A stretch of DNA of 64,000 nt from Brumimicrobium ulvae (GCF_947504225.1 NZ_CANNGT010000004.1:62001-126000), one strand, 5' to 3'; positions 9,711-20,700 are shown, counted from the first letter of the stretch. Notes: generated by a model not told the origin, from the sequence alone. Translations and numbers: made by a program.

Positions 9711-9729
9711 TCCGGATTTAAAAACAATG

Positions 9730-9761
9730 GCCTGTCTTGAAAAATCAAGGCAGGCTTTTTT
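9730..9761 (+). terminator. Terminator after the M1 aminopeptidase gene
   Basis: An 11-bp stem (9730-9740 with 9745-9755, one G-U pair), loop AAAA, then TTTTTT. It starts 20 nt after the stop codon. Confidence 0.92.
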
Positions 9762-9919
9762 ATTTGTAAAGATTTAGAACCTAAGAATCAAATAAGACAG
9801 CGCTAAATTGTTACGTACACTAAACCTTATTTTCAGGATTATTGCCCCCTACTTTTTGAAACAAAAAAAAGAATTTTTCATTGAGAATGACTCCGATGAT
9901 ACATGTTTAGCGTTTAATT

Positions 9920-10381
9920 CTAAAGCAGAAGAACCTCATCCAAAACAGTCTTCAACTCTTCTCTGGTGATGAAACTATTGTTTTTGTACACCACACTATT
10001 TCCCACCATAATCACAGTACTTGGAAAAGCCACTGTCCCGTCTTTTTTGGCCAACTGCATAGCCAATTGATGTTTCCCTTCGTTTACTCCAGAGGCTTCA
10101 TAAACATAACGCTTTCCTTTAAATACGATATCATCAGTACCCTCAGCATTCAGCAGAACTAAATAGTATTTTTCATTCAATAGTTCAGAAATATCCTGGC
10201 TTTTCAGCACCTTGTTTTCCATGGCTAAACATTTTGAACACCAGTCAGTATTAATGAAGAAAACTACAGGTCGTTTTTCGGTATACTGCAGACTATCTAA
10301 ATCATTTGCAGAATACGAATTCAATTGCGCAAATGATTGAGATGCCAGAAATAAAACCATAAATATAGTAAGCCTCCTCAT
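9920..10381 (-). CDS. Periplasmic thioredoxin-like protein with CSKC motif
   Basis: 153 residues. A signal peptide (about 1-18, ends QSFAQ) is followed by a thioredoxin fold with the redox motif C48-S-K-C51 in NTDWCSKC and the cis-proline loop AFPST. The region between is longer than in classical thioredoxin, as in Thioredoxin_7-type proteins. It probably reduces or isomerises thiols in the periplasm. It lies 126 nt downstream of the TonB-receptor gene on the same strand, but a terminator-like hairpin stands between them, so co-expression would need read-through or its own promoter. The receptor plug has two close cysteines (C161, C164), a possible but unproven substrate. Confidence 0.85.
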   Translation of the reverse strand: MRRLTIFMVLFLASQSFAQLNSYSANDLDSLQYTEKRPVVFFINTDWCSKCLAMENKVLKSQDISELLNEKYYLVLLNAEGTDDIVFKGKRYVYEASGVNEGKHQLAMQLAKKDGTVAFPSTVIMVGNSVVYKNNSFITREELKTVLDEVLLL

Positions 10382-10416
10382 AGTAATTTAAACAAGTGCA
10401 AAAACATAAGTTAAAA

Positions 10417-10467
10417 GTAAAAAAAAGAATCCTCAAAAGCGAACTTTATAAAAGTAAGCCTTTGAGG
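10417..10467 (-). terminator. Probable terminator between the TonB receptor and thioredoxin-like genes
   Basis: On the minus strand CCTCAAA (10461-10467) pairs with TTTGAGG (10431-10437) across a long loop, followed by a T-rich run (A-run at 10417-10426). It may be partial, allowing some expression of the downstream gene. Confidence 0.65.
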
Positions 10468-10507
10468 AAACAAAACAGATTTATTAAAACATTGCTACAA
10501 AAGAAAC

Positions 10508-12808
10508 TTACTGGATTGTGTAGCGCAACCCTACAAAACCTCTAACCCCCTGGTTCGCACCATAGATATAATCGGGATCAAACTTTAAGGCATACGGATT
10601 ATCGGGTGTAGCTAAAATATCTCCATTCCCATCATACTGTACGTTTTGATCAAAAGGATCATCCGTTCTAGCAATAATAAATGGATTTCCTTTATTGGGT
10701 GTCCAGTTCAAAAGGTTCTTTACTCCACCGAAGATTTCCAATCCATTTTTAAATACTTTTGTTATTTGAATATTCTGAATACTATAAGGTTTTGACTCTC
10801 CCATCCTAGGGTCTAAATCACTAATTAAAGGCAGAACCATCGGTCCATATAAATTACCTGTATATTCTAATTTCATTCCAACAGAAGCAAAATCATACCC
10901 TAAATTCCATGTCATGGTATAGGTTTCTTGGAATTCTTGACGAATACGCTCCCCACCCTCAACACTAGACACATCCATAATTGTCCCTCCTACTCTAGCA
11001 TTAAAATGTTGATAACGAGCATCTAGATTCAATGATATTCCTTTAGACTCAGCATAACCATCAAGGTTATCATAAATAATTAGATTTGGGTCTGTTTCAT
11101 AATCTGGAATAATTTTATTATCAAAATAAGTATAGAACACAGAAGCATCGATATTCAAGAACAGCCCATTGTCGAAACTTAATTTCCTAACGTAATTAAT
11201 GTTTCCATTCCAAGAGGTTTCCGGATTTAGATCAGACAGAAACACGACGTCTCTTGCCCCTGTCAATGCCGCGTGATCTTCTGTAAAAACATTAGCTACT
11301 CTATATCCAGACCCGGCACTTAAACGCAAGGTGTTTAATTTATTCCTTGATGTCCATTTATAGTTGATTCTGGGTGTAAAAATATCTCCATGCAGTGAGT
11401 TATAATCATATCTCAATCCCATTAAAAGGGTTTGCTGTGGTGCAAACTTCCATTCATCTTGAAGGAAAATTCCTGGCAAATAGATTGCTGAAGGATCATT
11501 CACTATTTCACCATTCACCTTCTTTTCTGTTGCAGTGGTATTGTCATCATAAAAAGTATAACGCAATGCAGCACCTGCCAATAAATTATGTCTACCTAGC
11601 TTTTTATCCCAAGTAAACTGACCAAAACCAATGTTTTGTACCGCATCATAAACCTCATCGCCATACCTCGAGTTTTGATCATGTCCATTAGCACTAAACA
11701 TAAACATCACTTTCTCCTTTAATGGCAATTGATAATTCCCCAACAACTCCCACCGACTCGTATAAATAGTTTCTGCATAAATTGAATCAGAACCCCTATA
11801 TTCAGGTGTCCAATTCATGTCACCTCCCCATCTATCTTCATATACATATCTACCTGCCAAAGTAAAAACCCTACCTTCTTTTCTTTTAAAGTTCCATTTA
11901 TTGAAAATTGAGATCCTGTCTTGCAAAGTAATGTCTGTAAACCCATCATTGTTGTTATCAATCGGATTGCTATAATTAAAGTAGTTTACCCCAAGTAAGG
12001 TAGAAACTTTTTCACCAAAATTAGCACGATAACCAACATCAGCATTAACTTCTCCCCAAGAAGTTCCGAAAGCTTCTGCATAAAATAGAGGTGCTTGATC
12101 TGGTGATTTAGTAATGACATTAATCAGTCCGCCAACCGCTTCTGACCCATACAATGTTGAAGCAGGACCTTTTACAATTTCAACCCTTTCAATTAAAGCT
12201 TGTGGAATACCATTTAAACCATAAACAGTTGAAAGACCACTTACGATTGGCATTCCATCAATTAAAATCATTGTATACGGACCTTCTAATCCATTAATAT
12301 GTATATCACCTGTATTACAAACACTGCAATTTACGCTAGGTTTAACTCCATTCACTTGTCCTAGCGATTCAAAAATGGACGGCGCAGGATTAGACCTAAA
12401 AAACTCTTTAGAGTATACTTCAATGGGCACTGGACTATCAGATTTTCGAACCGTTCTCATTGTTCCTGATACCACAACCTCCTCAAATGAAGTAGCGATG
12501 GCTTCTAACTCAAAACTAACCGTTATTGGATTATTGTCTTTTAGTTCCACAGCAATAGTATCATTATGAAAATCCGTAGACCGAGAAATTAATTGGTAAG
12601 AACCTTTTGGTAACCCTGAAATTGTGAACTCACCAGCAGCATTAGAGGTAGCTCCTTTATTCATTCCATCTACAACGATGTCAATCCATGCTAAGCGCTC
12701 TCCCTCATCGCTTTGAACGCCCCCCATTATTGTGGTTTGTGAAAAAACTATTCCTGAAGAGACAGAGATAAACAATGCTAAAATAACTCGTTGTATGCTT
12801 TTATTCAT
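10508..12808 (-). CDS. TonB-dependent outer-membrane receptor
   Basis: 766 residues. Signal peptide about 1-24 (ends VFSQ); a carboxypeptidase-regulatory-like beta-sandwich about 25-105; a TonB-box-like EEVVVSG at 109-115; a plug about 120-236 with INGLEGPYT, LIDGMPIV and GPASTLYGSEAVGG; then a 22-strand-type barrel ending in VGLRYTIQ. The plug holds a CSVC pair (C161, C164). The class imports iron complexes, cobalamin or other scarce nutrients; the substrate cannot be read from the sequence. A DtxR/IdeR-like palindrome overlaps the promoter, which points to iron or another metal. A thioredoxin-like gene lies downstream. Confidence 0.94.
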   Translation of the reverse strand: MNKSIQRVILALFISVSSGIVFSQTTIMGGVQSDEGERLAWIDIVVDGMNKGATSNAAGEFTISGLPKGSYQLISRSTDFHNDTIAVELKDNNPITVSFELEAIATSFEEVVVSGTMRTVRKSDSPVPIEVYSKEFFRSNPAPSIFESLGQVNGVKPSVNCSVCNTGDIHINGLEGPYTMILIDGMPIVSGLSTVYGLNGIPQALIERVEIVKGPASTLYGSEAVGGLINVITKSPDQAPLFYAEAFGTSWGEVNADVGYRANFGEKVSTLLGVNYFNYSNPIDNNNDGFTDITLQDRISIFNKWNFKRKEGRVFTLAGRYVYEDRWGGDMNWTPEYRGSDSIYAETIYTSRWELLGNYQLPLKEKVMFMFSANGHDQNSRYGDEVYDAVQNIGFGQFTWDKKLGRHNLLAGAALRYTFYDDNTTATEKKVNGEIVNDPSAIYLPGIFLQDEWKFAPQQTLLMGLRYDYNSLHGDIFTPRINYKWTSRNKLNTLRLSAGSGYRVANVFTEDHAALTGARDVVFLSDLNPETSWNGNINYVRKLSFDNGLFLNIDASVFYTYFDNKIIPDYETDPNLIIYDNLDGYAESKGISLNLDARYQHFNARVGGTIMDVSSVEGGERIRQEFQETYTMTWNLGYDFASVGMKLEYTGNLYGPMVLPLISDLDPRMGESKPYSIQNIQITKVFKNGLEIFGGVKNLLNWTPNKGNPFIIARTDDPFDQNVQYDGNGDILATPDNPYALKFDPDYIYGANQGVRGFVGLRYTIQ

Positions 12809-12830
12809 CCTATGAAATTTATATTTTCGT

Positions 12831-12838
12831 CAAATATA
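12831..12838 (-). promoter_or_regulatory. Bacteroidota -7 element of the TonB receptor gene
   Basis: The minus strand reads TATATTTG, an exact TAnnTTTG match, 22 nt before the start codon. No TTG -33 element is seen at the right spacing; the DtxR-like palindrome occupies that spacer instead. Confidence 0.7.
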
Positions 12839-12846
12839 TTATTTTT

Positions 12847-12864
12847 ATTTAGGTAAGGCTAAAT
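12847..12864. promoter_or_regulatory. DtxR/IdeR-like operator at the TonB receptor promoter
   Basis: ATTTAGGTAAGGCTAAAT is an inverted repeat with 6-bp arms (ATTTAG/CTAAAT) around 6 nt. Its core TTAGGTAAGGCTAA matches the first 14 positions of the actinobacterial IdeR/DtxR consensus except for one base (consensus from memory). It lies 8 nt upstream of the -7 element, where a bound repressor would block RNA polymerase. Iron- or manganese-dependent repression is inferred; the regulator gene is not in this window. Confidence 0.65.
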
Positions 12865-13065
12865 ATTTTTTAAGGTTTTACAAAAACACCTAAAAACAAA
12901 CCAAAACACACTTGTACAACCGTAGGATTGTCAACAAGTTAGTGCGTCAACACAAATATAATGACGTGAAGAAAAGTTACGACTTGACGAAGTTAAAATT
13001 AAAAAGACAGTCTTTACATCAAGTTAGAAAGGCAATAAAAAAGGGAAAAAATGCAAGACAACTCC

Positions 13066-13692
13066 CTACCATTCAGGAAGAGTATATCTGTAAGCAAACA
13101 AAACACGTCCAACAAAGATTCTACTTGGACTAATCAAATCAAAAAATCCATTCAAGGTAAAATCAAGTTCATTATTTACATCAGCGAATATCCCAATGCT
13201 ATGAGATGAATTAAATTTATAGAAAGCTTGCAAACGATAAGCCACAAGTGGAGTAAAAATAAGCGTTGTATACTCAGTATGACTAAAGACATCCCCCGTC
13301 TCAGTATTCCGATTTTCAAAAGTCATTTCTTGGTAATTAATGTGTGGAGTAATCATGAACGATAAATCAACTTTTTCTCTTCGCACGATATGAACACCTA
13401 ATTGAACACCACCCGTTACAGCCTCTAGTTTATGCCAGTTTTCTACTTTTCCAACTGCATTATTAGTTCTAATATATGGTGTTCTGTCTGTAATTAAATT
13501 TACTCCAAATACAAAACGATTTGGGAACTGTGCTTGATAACCAACAGAAACTGAAGCTCCCTTACTATTATGGAGACCTTTTTGCATATACATACCACCA
13601 GACAAAGAAAAAGCATCCTTGACTTGCAAAACTTTTTGAGAAAAAAATGAATTAACAAATACAAGGCTTAATAAAAGTAGAAGATGTTTCAT
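13066..13692 (-). CDS. Small outer-membrane beta-barrel-like protein, paralogue 1
   Basis: 208 residues. A signal peptide about 1-18 (MKHLLLLLSL..., ends FFSQ) is followed by alternating hydrophobic strands and an aromatic-rich end (FAYRYTLPEW), as in small outer-membrane barrels. I do not recognise a named family. It aligns with the next gene upstream over its full length: shared blocks include FPNRFVFG/FPKRFVLG, GVQLGV, PHIN/PHVN and a RYTLP/RFTLP ending. Function unknown. Neither gene shows a clear promoter. Confidence 0.72.
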   Translation of the reverse strand: MKHLLLLLSLVFVNSFFSQKVLQVKDAFSLSGGMYMQKGLHNSKGASVSVGYQAQFPNRFVFGVNLITDRTPYIRTNNAVGKVENWHKLEAVTGGVQLGVHIVRREKVDLSFMITPHINYQEMTFENRNTETGDVFSHTEYTTLIFTPLVAYRLQAFYKFNSSHSIGIFADVNNELDFTLNGFFDLISPSRIFVGRVLFAYRYTLPEW

Positions 13693-13828
13693 AAATAGTA
13701 TTTTTCAAATAACGAAAATAGTCTTTATTTAGAATTAGAGAAAGAAAATGGGATATAAGTAAGAAACGCGTAGGAAAAGCTTATTTTTTTGTTCGGCTTT
13801 ATTTTCGATTTAGTTAGTATAATTAGAA

Positions 13829-13925
13829 AGCCGTTGAAACGGCTATAAAATAGAGCCAAAGAAATCTATTGAATGCGGGATGAATCCCGCATCAATAGAA
13901 TGCTAGTTTTAATTACTTTATCTTC
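13829..13925. repeat. Intergenic hairpin repeat, copy 1 (most complete)
   Basis: Two hairpins with a TGAA loop. The first is AGCCGT-TGAA-ACGGCT (13829-13844). The second spans 13866-13898, with arms of 15 and 14 nt (one bulged base) closing on GCGGGA-TGAA-TCCCGC. A tail GTTTTAATTACTTTA follows at about 13906-13920. Related sequence is found at 14720 and in 59630-59835. It lies between the two outer-membrane paralogues. Confidence 0.8.
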
Positions 13926-13933
13926 CCTATTAA

Positions 13934-14575
13934 TTAAGAAGACGGAAGTGTAAAACGATAAGAAAACATTGCACGAGCTACTCCTAAAAGAACATTTCCG
14001 AATAAATCATACAACTCAATATCAAAGTTAAAATCGGTAGCTAGTCCAATAGAATGTAATTGATTGAACTTATAATAAAAATCAAAACGCCAAGCAGCAA
14101 AAGGTACAAATAAGTATCTACTTTTGTATTTTAAAAGTTCTGTTTCATTGTTGTGCAAAGTGTGTTTTTTGACGATGTATTTCTGCAGGTTGACATGAGG
14201 AACAATGAGTACAGATAGGTCAAAGTGTTTTTTTCTAAGAACATTCACCCCTAATTGTACTCCCAATGAAATTCCACTAAGCCTTCCTATATTTGAAACG
14301 TTTGGATCCCAACTGTGTTCCTTTTTAAAAAAGGATTGATCTGATAAAAGCTCAGCACCAAGAACAAATCGTTTAGGGAAACTAATTTGATAAACTAAGC
14401 TCGAAGTTATACCAGAGTAATCATAAGACGGTTGTGATAGGTCAAAAATGTTTGTTTGCCCAAATATGCCTGCTGCTAGATAAAAAGAATGTTTTGACCT
14501 CTGTTTTTCCTCACTCTTTTGAGCAAAAAATGAAAAAGTGACGATCAATGCAATACTCAATAAGAAACACTTCAT
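13934..14575 (-). CDS. Small outer-membrane beta-barrel-like protein, paralogue 2
   Basis: 213 residues from the start chosen at 14575, where MKCFLLSIAL begins a normal signal peptide (cleavage after FFAQ), as in its paralogue. An in-frame start seven codons upstream would put polar residues before the hydrophobic core. The body repeats the paralogue layout (FPKRFVLGAELLSD, SLGVQLGVN, PHVNLQ, end RFTLPSS). It is predicted to be an outer-membrane barrel of unknown function. The gene is bracketed by two copies of the hairpin repeat in the same orientation (13866-13898 and 14720-14752), which may relate to how the pair arose. Confidence 0.72.
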   Translation of the reverse strand: MKCFLLSIALIVTFSFFAQKSEEKQRSKHSFYLAAGIFGQTNIFDLSQPSYDYSGITSSLVYQISFPKRFVLGAELLSDQSFFKKEHSWDPNVSNIGRLSGISLGVQLGVNVLRKKHFDLSVLIVPHVNLQKYIVKKHTLHNNETELLKYKSRYLFVPFAAWRFDFYYKFNQLHSIGLATDFNFDIELYDLFGNVLLGVARAMFSYRFTLPSS

Positions 14576-14719
14576 AGTAGTACAATTTATAACCAATATA
14601 ATTTGAATTTACGACAAAACATTAATATCACAATGCCGATAAAAAACAAATATGAAATCCCTCTTTGTTTTCTATTCTAAAAAAAGCTTTAAATAGCAAT
14701 AAAGCAAATCCCAAAAAAA

Positions 14720-14752
14720 CTATTGAATACGAGACAAATCCCGCATCAACAG
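14720..14752. repeat. Intergenic hairpin repeat, copy 2 (degenerate)
   Basis: The 33-nt core differs from copy 1 (13866-13898) at about five positions. The right arm ATCCCGCATCAA is intact but the left arm has decayed (GAATACGAGA), so the hairpin is weakened. It lies 22 nt from the alpha-2-macroglobulin stop codon. Confidence 0.7.
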
Positions 14753-14773
14753 AAAGTCAAATAGCACCATAAA

Positions 14774-17700
14774 CTACCTCCCTATCCTCACCTCCATTGT
14801 TCTACTATTCCCTGAAAACTTTGGGGCGTAATGACATTGAATTTCCGCAACTCCACTATTAAAGTTTCCGCTGTGTGTTGCATAAACGGTATAAGTCAGT
14901 TTATAAGTCCCTTTCGGCATATAATCCACAAAGTAATCCATCGATACGTCCTTTGGACTTTGATAATAAGACAAGCCAGCATCATACACATAACCACTTG
15001 TAGTCTGAACGGGTTCAAATCCTGCAGGACGTAAATCTTTGATGTGCACAAATTCTAAATCGCGATCTACAGTAACAATCAGCTCAATTTCAATTTTATC
15101 TCCTATTTTAAATGTAGAATCAATGATTCCTGTTTCCGCTTTTTCTCCTGGAACTACTCGACGGTAGGTTTTACGAATACTCATGGATTGATTATTACTG
15201 CTCTTGATTTTTGACAGCTCATCAGTATACTGCCAATACATATTCAGTACACCAGGCGCTTCTGTAAAACGTTCAACCTCAACTTCACCAAGGTTTGTAG
15301 TAATCTCACCTCCTGTCCACTTATTTTTTACCTGACCTAACCCTGGAGTCCATTCCACCTCTACTTCATTGGCTTTTGATGTTGATGCATAGACGAGTTG
15401 CTGACTTCCGACTTTAATACTTGGTTGTTTAGAAGAGCTTAAATAATCTTTCCCTGTTAGCAAAACAGCATAAACAGCATCTGCAGTTGAAACACCCGTT
15501 TCCCACGCATTTCCTTCTTTATTTAGAATTAGCCATAAACGCATATCATCCATCATATCCTCTGGTGCATCCATTTCCTTAAAGAAGGAAATTATCATTG
15601 CTTGACTACCTATGTTATTTTGATACCAATAGTATCCTGCGTTTTCCACCCAGTACATACCCAGGCGTGTGTTTTTCTTTGCCCTATCCTTTAAAGAAGC
15701 ATAAATCAGTTGTGCTTCCTTATCCATCTTTTTATTTTCGAAATAAATTCCCATTATCGCCTGTTCGTATGGACTGAAACGCGTCCATTCTTTTTTCAAC
15801 TTCGTTTGATAATAGTTTATAACCTCATCTATTTGTGCTGATTGCTTACTATTAAAGAAGGTTCTAGAATACAACCAATACATATCCATTGCTGATACCG
15901 TATATCCCTTCTTATCCTTGATACGCTTATTGTATTTCTCAACATGATATTCTGCTAGAAAACGTTCAGCATTTTGGATTAAGGCATTTTCTTCTTTAAT
16001 GGAAATCCCCAATCTTTCTAACTGTCCAAATCGCGTCAAAACATTTTGAGTAATGTAAGCATTTGACTTTCCACCACCGAACCATCCAAATCCTCCATCC
16101 CTGTTCTGAGCTTTCTTTAACTCGTGCAAAAGACTGTGTTGATTATTTTGCAATTGATTCAATTCGAACAGCTGTGCTATTCTTCTGCGCTGTTCGGTTT
16201 CATTTTTAGCCTCCATAACCCAAGGTGTTTCTTTCAAAAGAATTGTTTTTAATTCTTCATTCTTCTCTAATTCAGATAGATAAACATCAGGGGTTTTAGC
16301 TTTCCATTGTTTAAATATTGCTTCAATTTGTGGATTGCTGTTCACAATATGCTTTGCAATAGCAGTGGCGTAATAGCTATTCGCTAAAGCAGTTGCGCTT
16401 TGATCATTGACTTTACTTAAATATGGTAAAGCCATCACCGCATTCCAAGCCAAATTATCAGTGTATTCAACGGTGAAAGACTTATTGTCTAAAGTGGTTG
16501 AATTTTGGTTTTTAAAGGCCTCGAATTCATGGCTTGTTTTTCCCGGTTTACGCAATAAAACATGATCTGTTTCTGTAATCAAAACACGGTTACTTAAAAC
16601 AGGAATTACATTGCGCTCTCCATCACTATAGCTTTCATTAGAAGCTGTAATTGTATATTGAATCACTTCTTGATTACCGATATTCATGTTCCACACGACT
16701 TCTTCAGAAGCTCCAGCGGCAATGGTCACCATTTTGCTTAAAGGCTGACGACCAATTAAATTTAAAGCCCCACCATTAATCGGGTTTTCTAATTTCAAGA
16801 ACACCTCAACGGTTTGTTCCTTTTTTGTTAAGTTCACCACTTTTGCAGAAAAATCTATTGCATCGCCTTGTCTTACAAAACGTGGTGTATTTGCAGTTAC
16901 CATCAACTCTTTTTGAGCAACAATTTCTTTTTGGAAAGTTCCAATTTGCATTTCTTGATTATGGCTTAACAACAACAATTTCCATTTCGTCAATGATTCC
17001 GGCAAAGTAAAATTTAATACATATTCATTAGAATCGTTTGAATAAATTGTGGGATAGAAGAATGCCGTTTCGTTGAAATTACTTCTTGGATTGACGGGCT
17101 CAGGCTTTGCCTTGTCCTCTTCTGTTTTCTTAACAGACTCAACACTTTCTGCATCACTTCCTGCACCAGAGCCTGATCCTTCAGTAACGAACGCCACCTC
17201 TTCCACCTCAGCAACATCGGCTTGACTACTAATAGCAGAGCGACTTTTTGAAAGGTATAGTTCATCGCCATAATTGACAATTTCATAAGATGGAGGACTT
17301 AAAAGCTTCTTGTACTTCATATTTTCTCCAGTGAGAACACTTCTTAGCGTCCAACTCACACCTCCGCTTCCAAAACTCGAGGTATTTCTGCTCCAATTAT
17401 TACTCCAGTTGCTGTACTGCCCCCTCCCGTAATAAGGGAAAAAGCCCCAACCATGTCCTCTAAACTGATCCAATGAAGCATCATAAAGCGTTGCAGCTAA
17501 CTCTGCATTTACCATTTCGTTATTTTCATCCTGAACCGTAAAACTCCATCGCTCTTTTTGACCAGGAGTTAATTGATCCCTAAAAGTTGATGTTTTGATT
17601 TTTAGCTGCTTATTACTGAACGGAACCCTCACATTTTGAGATGCCGTGTAAAAAACACCGTTGTTCAACAACACTACATTATAGGTTAGAACACCTCGAT

Positions 17701-20700
17701 CTTCTTCTTGAACTGTATAACATTGTGAATGTCTATGTTTTAAGTCCACCCATTCCTGACGGATTAATTTATCCTTTTTATAAAAAGAAATTAAGGCTTT
17801 ACTATTCTTAAAAGAAGAGCCCACTTGGAAATCGACAGATTCCCCGACCTTCACTTCATCATCAGAAACAAAAGTCCACAAAGCAGCATGCACAGGCAAA
17901 TCTTTTTCTGTCACATCAATCACTTCTATGTCATGAGTTGCTTTAATACTATCACCGGAGGGCGTTAACACATATAATTTCACGCTATAGTGACCCTGTT
18001 TATTATTGACCCACTCATTCAATTGCAAAGTATCACCAGTGGTAAAAGAAATTCTTTTAATCAACTTCTCTTTTTGGGAATGATTTTGGAATGAATTCAA
18101 CATCATGTTAGGAAATAAAGCAGCCCATTCTTCCTCTTTAAACTGAGTATCTTCTGCATTTTCCCATAGACGATTTAAGAATTGATCATCCGATACTTTT
18201 TGATATACTTCTAATTTTCCAGTGTAAACTTCTTGTTTTTCACCCGCCAAATTGACCACTTCGATAAGCGCCGTTTCTTTTTCATGGGTAAAGAATCGAT
18301 TAACTGCATTCACTTGTAAGGACAACCCTACTTTACTCAAATTAAGCGATAAAGTTTGTTCATGAGTCTCTCCTGAAAGATCAGTAACCTTAACCCTTAC
18401 TTCATAATTATAATAAGCATTAGCTACTGCATTAGGATCTTCCTCAGCAAAGAAATCAATTTTAAAATCTCCATTGACGTTTGATTTCACCTCTCCTTCT
18501 TTCAACAAATCTCCAGAAAAAGGTGAGTAATAAAACCTCCAGTAACGATTCCATTTTCTATAAATGGTATAACTCACTTGGGCATTAGCAATAGGAAATC
18601 CAGCAAAAGCCTTGGCATTTCCAACAACTGAAACAGTATCATTCAACTTCGCTTCTTTTGTTGGCTGATTCAACTTTACTTCAAAAGTTGGACGTTTATA
18701 TTCTTCAACAATAAACTGAGTGCTTGAAGTAAGTGAATTAGTGAATAAACCATCCATGCTGGCCACCAAAGAAAAGCTACCTAAAGGAGTTGAGCTCGGC
18801 AATTGAATACTTCCATCAATACTTCCAAACTCATTACTGGTGAATGTAGATTTATAAATTTCTTGATACGAAGCATCCCTTAAGGTTATTGTGATTTTCT
18901 TTTTTGCTGTAGCTTTAAATTCGTTCTCCATTCCTTCAAAGGCAATTCCTTTAAAGTATACAGTTTGTCCAGGTCGATAGACAGATCGATCCGTCAGCAA
19001 CTCTATCCTGTTTTGCTTTACGTCCTTCCCAGATTTGTAAGCATACTCTCCACCATAAAGGAATGAGCCCTTGTATTCAACAGAATAAAACAACCTTCCA
19101 TTGTCTCTAATAGGATGTGAAAACAGACCATTTTTATTTGTTGTTCCTTTCTTTATCAACTGAGGTTCATTTCCTCTTCGGTAGTTATGTTTATACAATT
19201 GAACTTCGGCACCTTCTATGGGTTTACCTGTAGACTGGTCAAGGACAAGCATTGTATATTCGCCATTTATTGTTGAGCTAGTAGTACTAATTGTAGAGAT
19301 CGTGAAAGCCTTAGAAATCACTTTTTCTGCATTCCACAATTTGTTATCTTTGGCCAACTCGAAAAGTGATTGGCCCTCTTTTGTGGCCACAATAAAATAC
19401 TGGCCTGGAGTTGAAAATCCATCTAACAACAACTCTAAACTTCGTTCTTGAAATAACTTTTCATCTTTTAAATCAAGAGACAAAGTTCTTTCTAGCGTTA
19501 AGTTTTCTTCAAGCAAGTAGTTTTGAAATGAAGAGTATTGAACAAAATCGAAATCTTTTATTTTATATATACGAATCACATGAGCTGAATAGTTCCTTGA
19601 CTTAATCAATAAAGGAATTTTTATGTTTGGCCTTACTACATTCGGTAAAGTCAAATTGATTTCCTGATTATTGATCACAGTAATTAAAGTGTGAATTTCA
19701 TGTTTAAAATCATTATTCGGAAACAACTTCATTTCGGCCGTTAATTGTTCATGGGCTTCCTTAATTAAAGGTTCGAGTTCTGGATGTCTTACATAATGGT
19801 AAGCTTTTCCTTTGTTGTATTTACTTTTCGCAATTTCAAATAAGAATTTTGAACGGGCTGAACTAGTACTAAAACTATTGAATTGATTCTGCCATGCTAG
19901 CTCTACCTCCTTTGTATTGTGAAATGACTTTTTTAAATAGTGTAGACGTTGGTAGACAGCTGTACTTAGGTAATTCGGATGGTTTTGATTATTCAATTCA
20001 AGCTGTTGATACAACCTAAGGATTGCTCCTGTTAACTGATGTTCTTGCAAATTGAGTTGAGTAAACGTAGAAGAAAGTCCATACCATTCTTTTTGATCTG
20101 AATTTAGGTGCTTTAAAGTTCCTCCATGTTGAATCACAGAAGATTCATATAGATTAATTAGTTGATACGCCATATAATCGGAAAGGGTACGATGAATAAA
20201 AAGGCTATCGTCATTCATGGATAGCACTCTGCGATAAGGCTGGAAATCGTAAGCTGTTAAAGAATTCAACTGATTTTCTAACCCCTCAATGTGCTTCAAT
20301 ACAAATTCGAATCGAACAGAGTCTTCATTAAGGTTAATAGAATCGTAAACATCGAGGTGTGTTCTGCTCAACCATTGATAATTATTGAAAGCTACTTCTT
20401 GAAGCATCTGAAGTTCAGCAATAGAATTTGAGGGCTTTGGAAAGTCCTGCACTCTATTAAACACTTTGAAGTACAATGCTGCACGCTCCTCTTTATCCAA
20501 TGGAGCCAAAACTTTTTTAAAATAGGGAACAGCTTCTAAAAGCGTAGGATGATCTTCAATCTTTTTCGCTTTTTCGATTACCGCCCACAATTCTGATTGA
20601 GCTGCATTGGGTTGTCTAATTTCAAGCAAACTATCTACTTTCATTAGTGGTTTTTCATGCTGACTGAAAGAAGCAAAAGAAATTAGAAGGCTAAAAAGGC

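Noticed and set aside
10508..12808. Assigning the TonB receptor to cobalamin, copper or heme
   Set aside because: The plug cysteines and barrel do not identify a ligand, and no ligand-specific partner genes are nearby. Only metal-type regulation can be suggested.
12912..13133. A 73-codon frame on the plus strand, basic, starting at a TTG
   Set aside because: It has a weak start, no signal or family motif, and its 3' part lies antisense over the end of the outer-membrane protein gene at 13066. Most likely chance.
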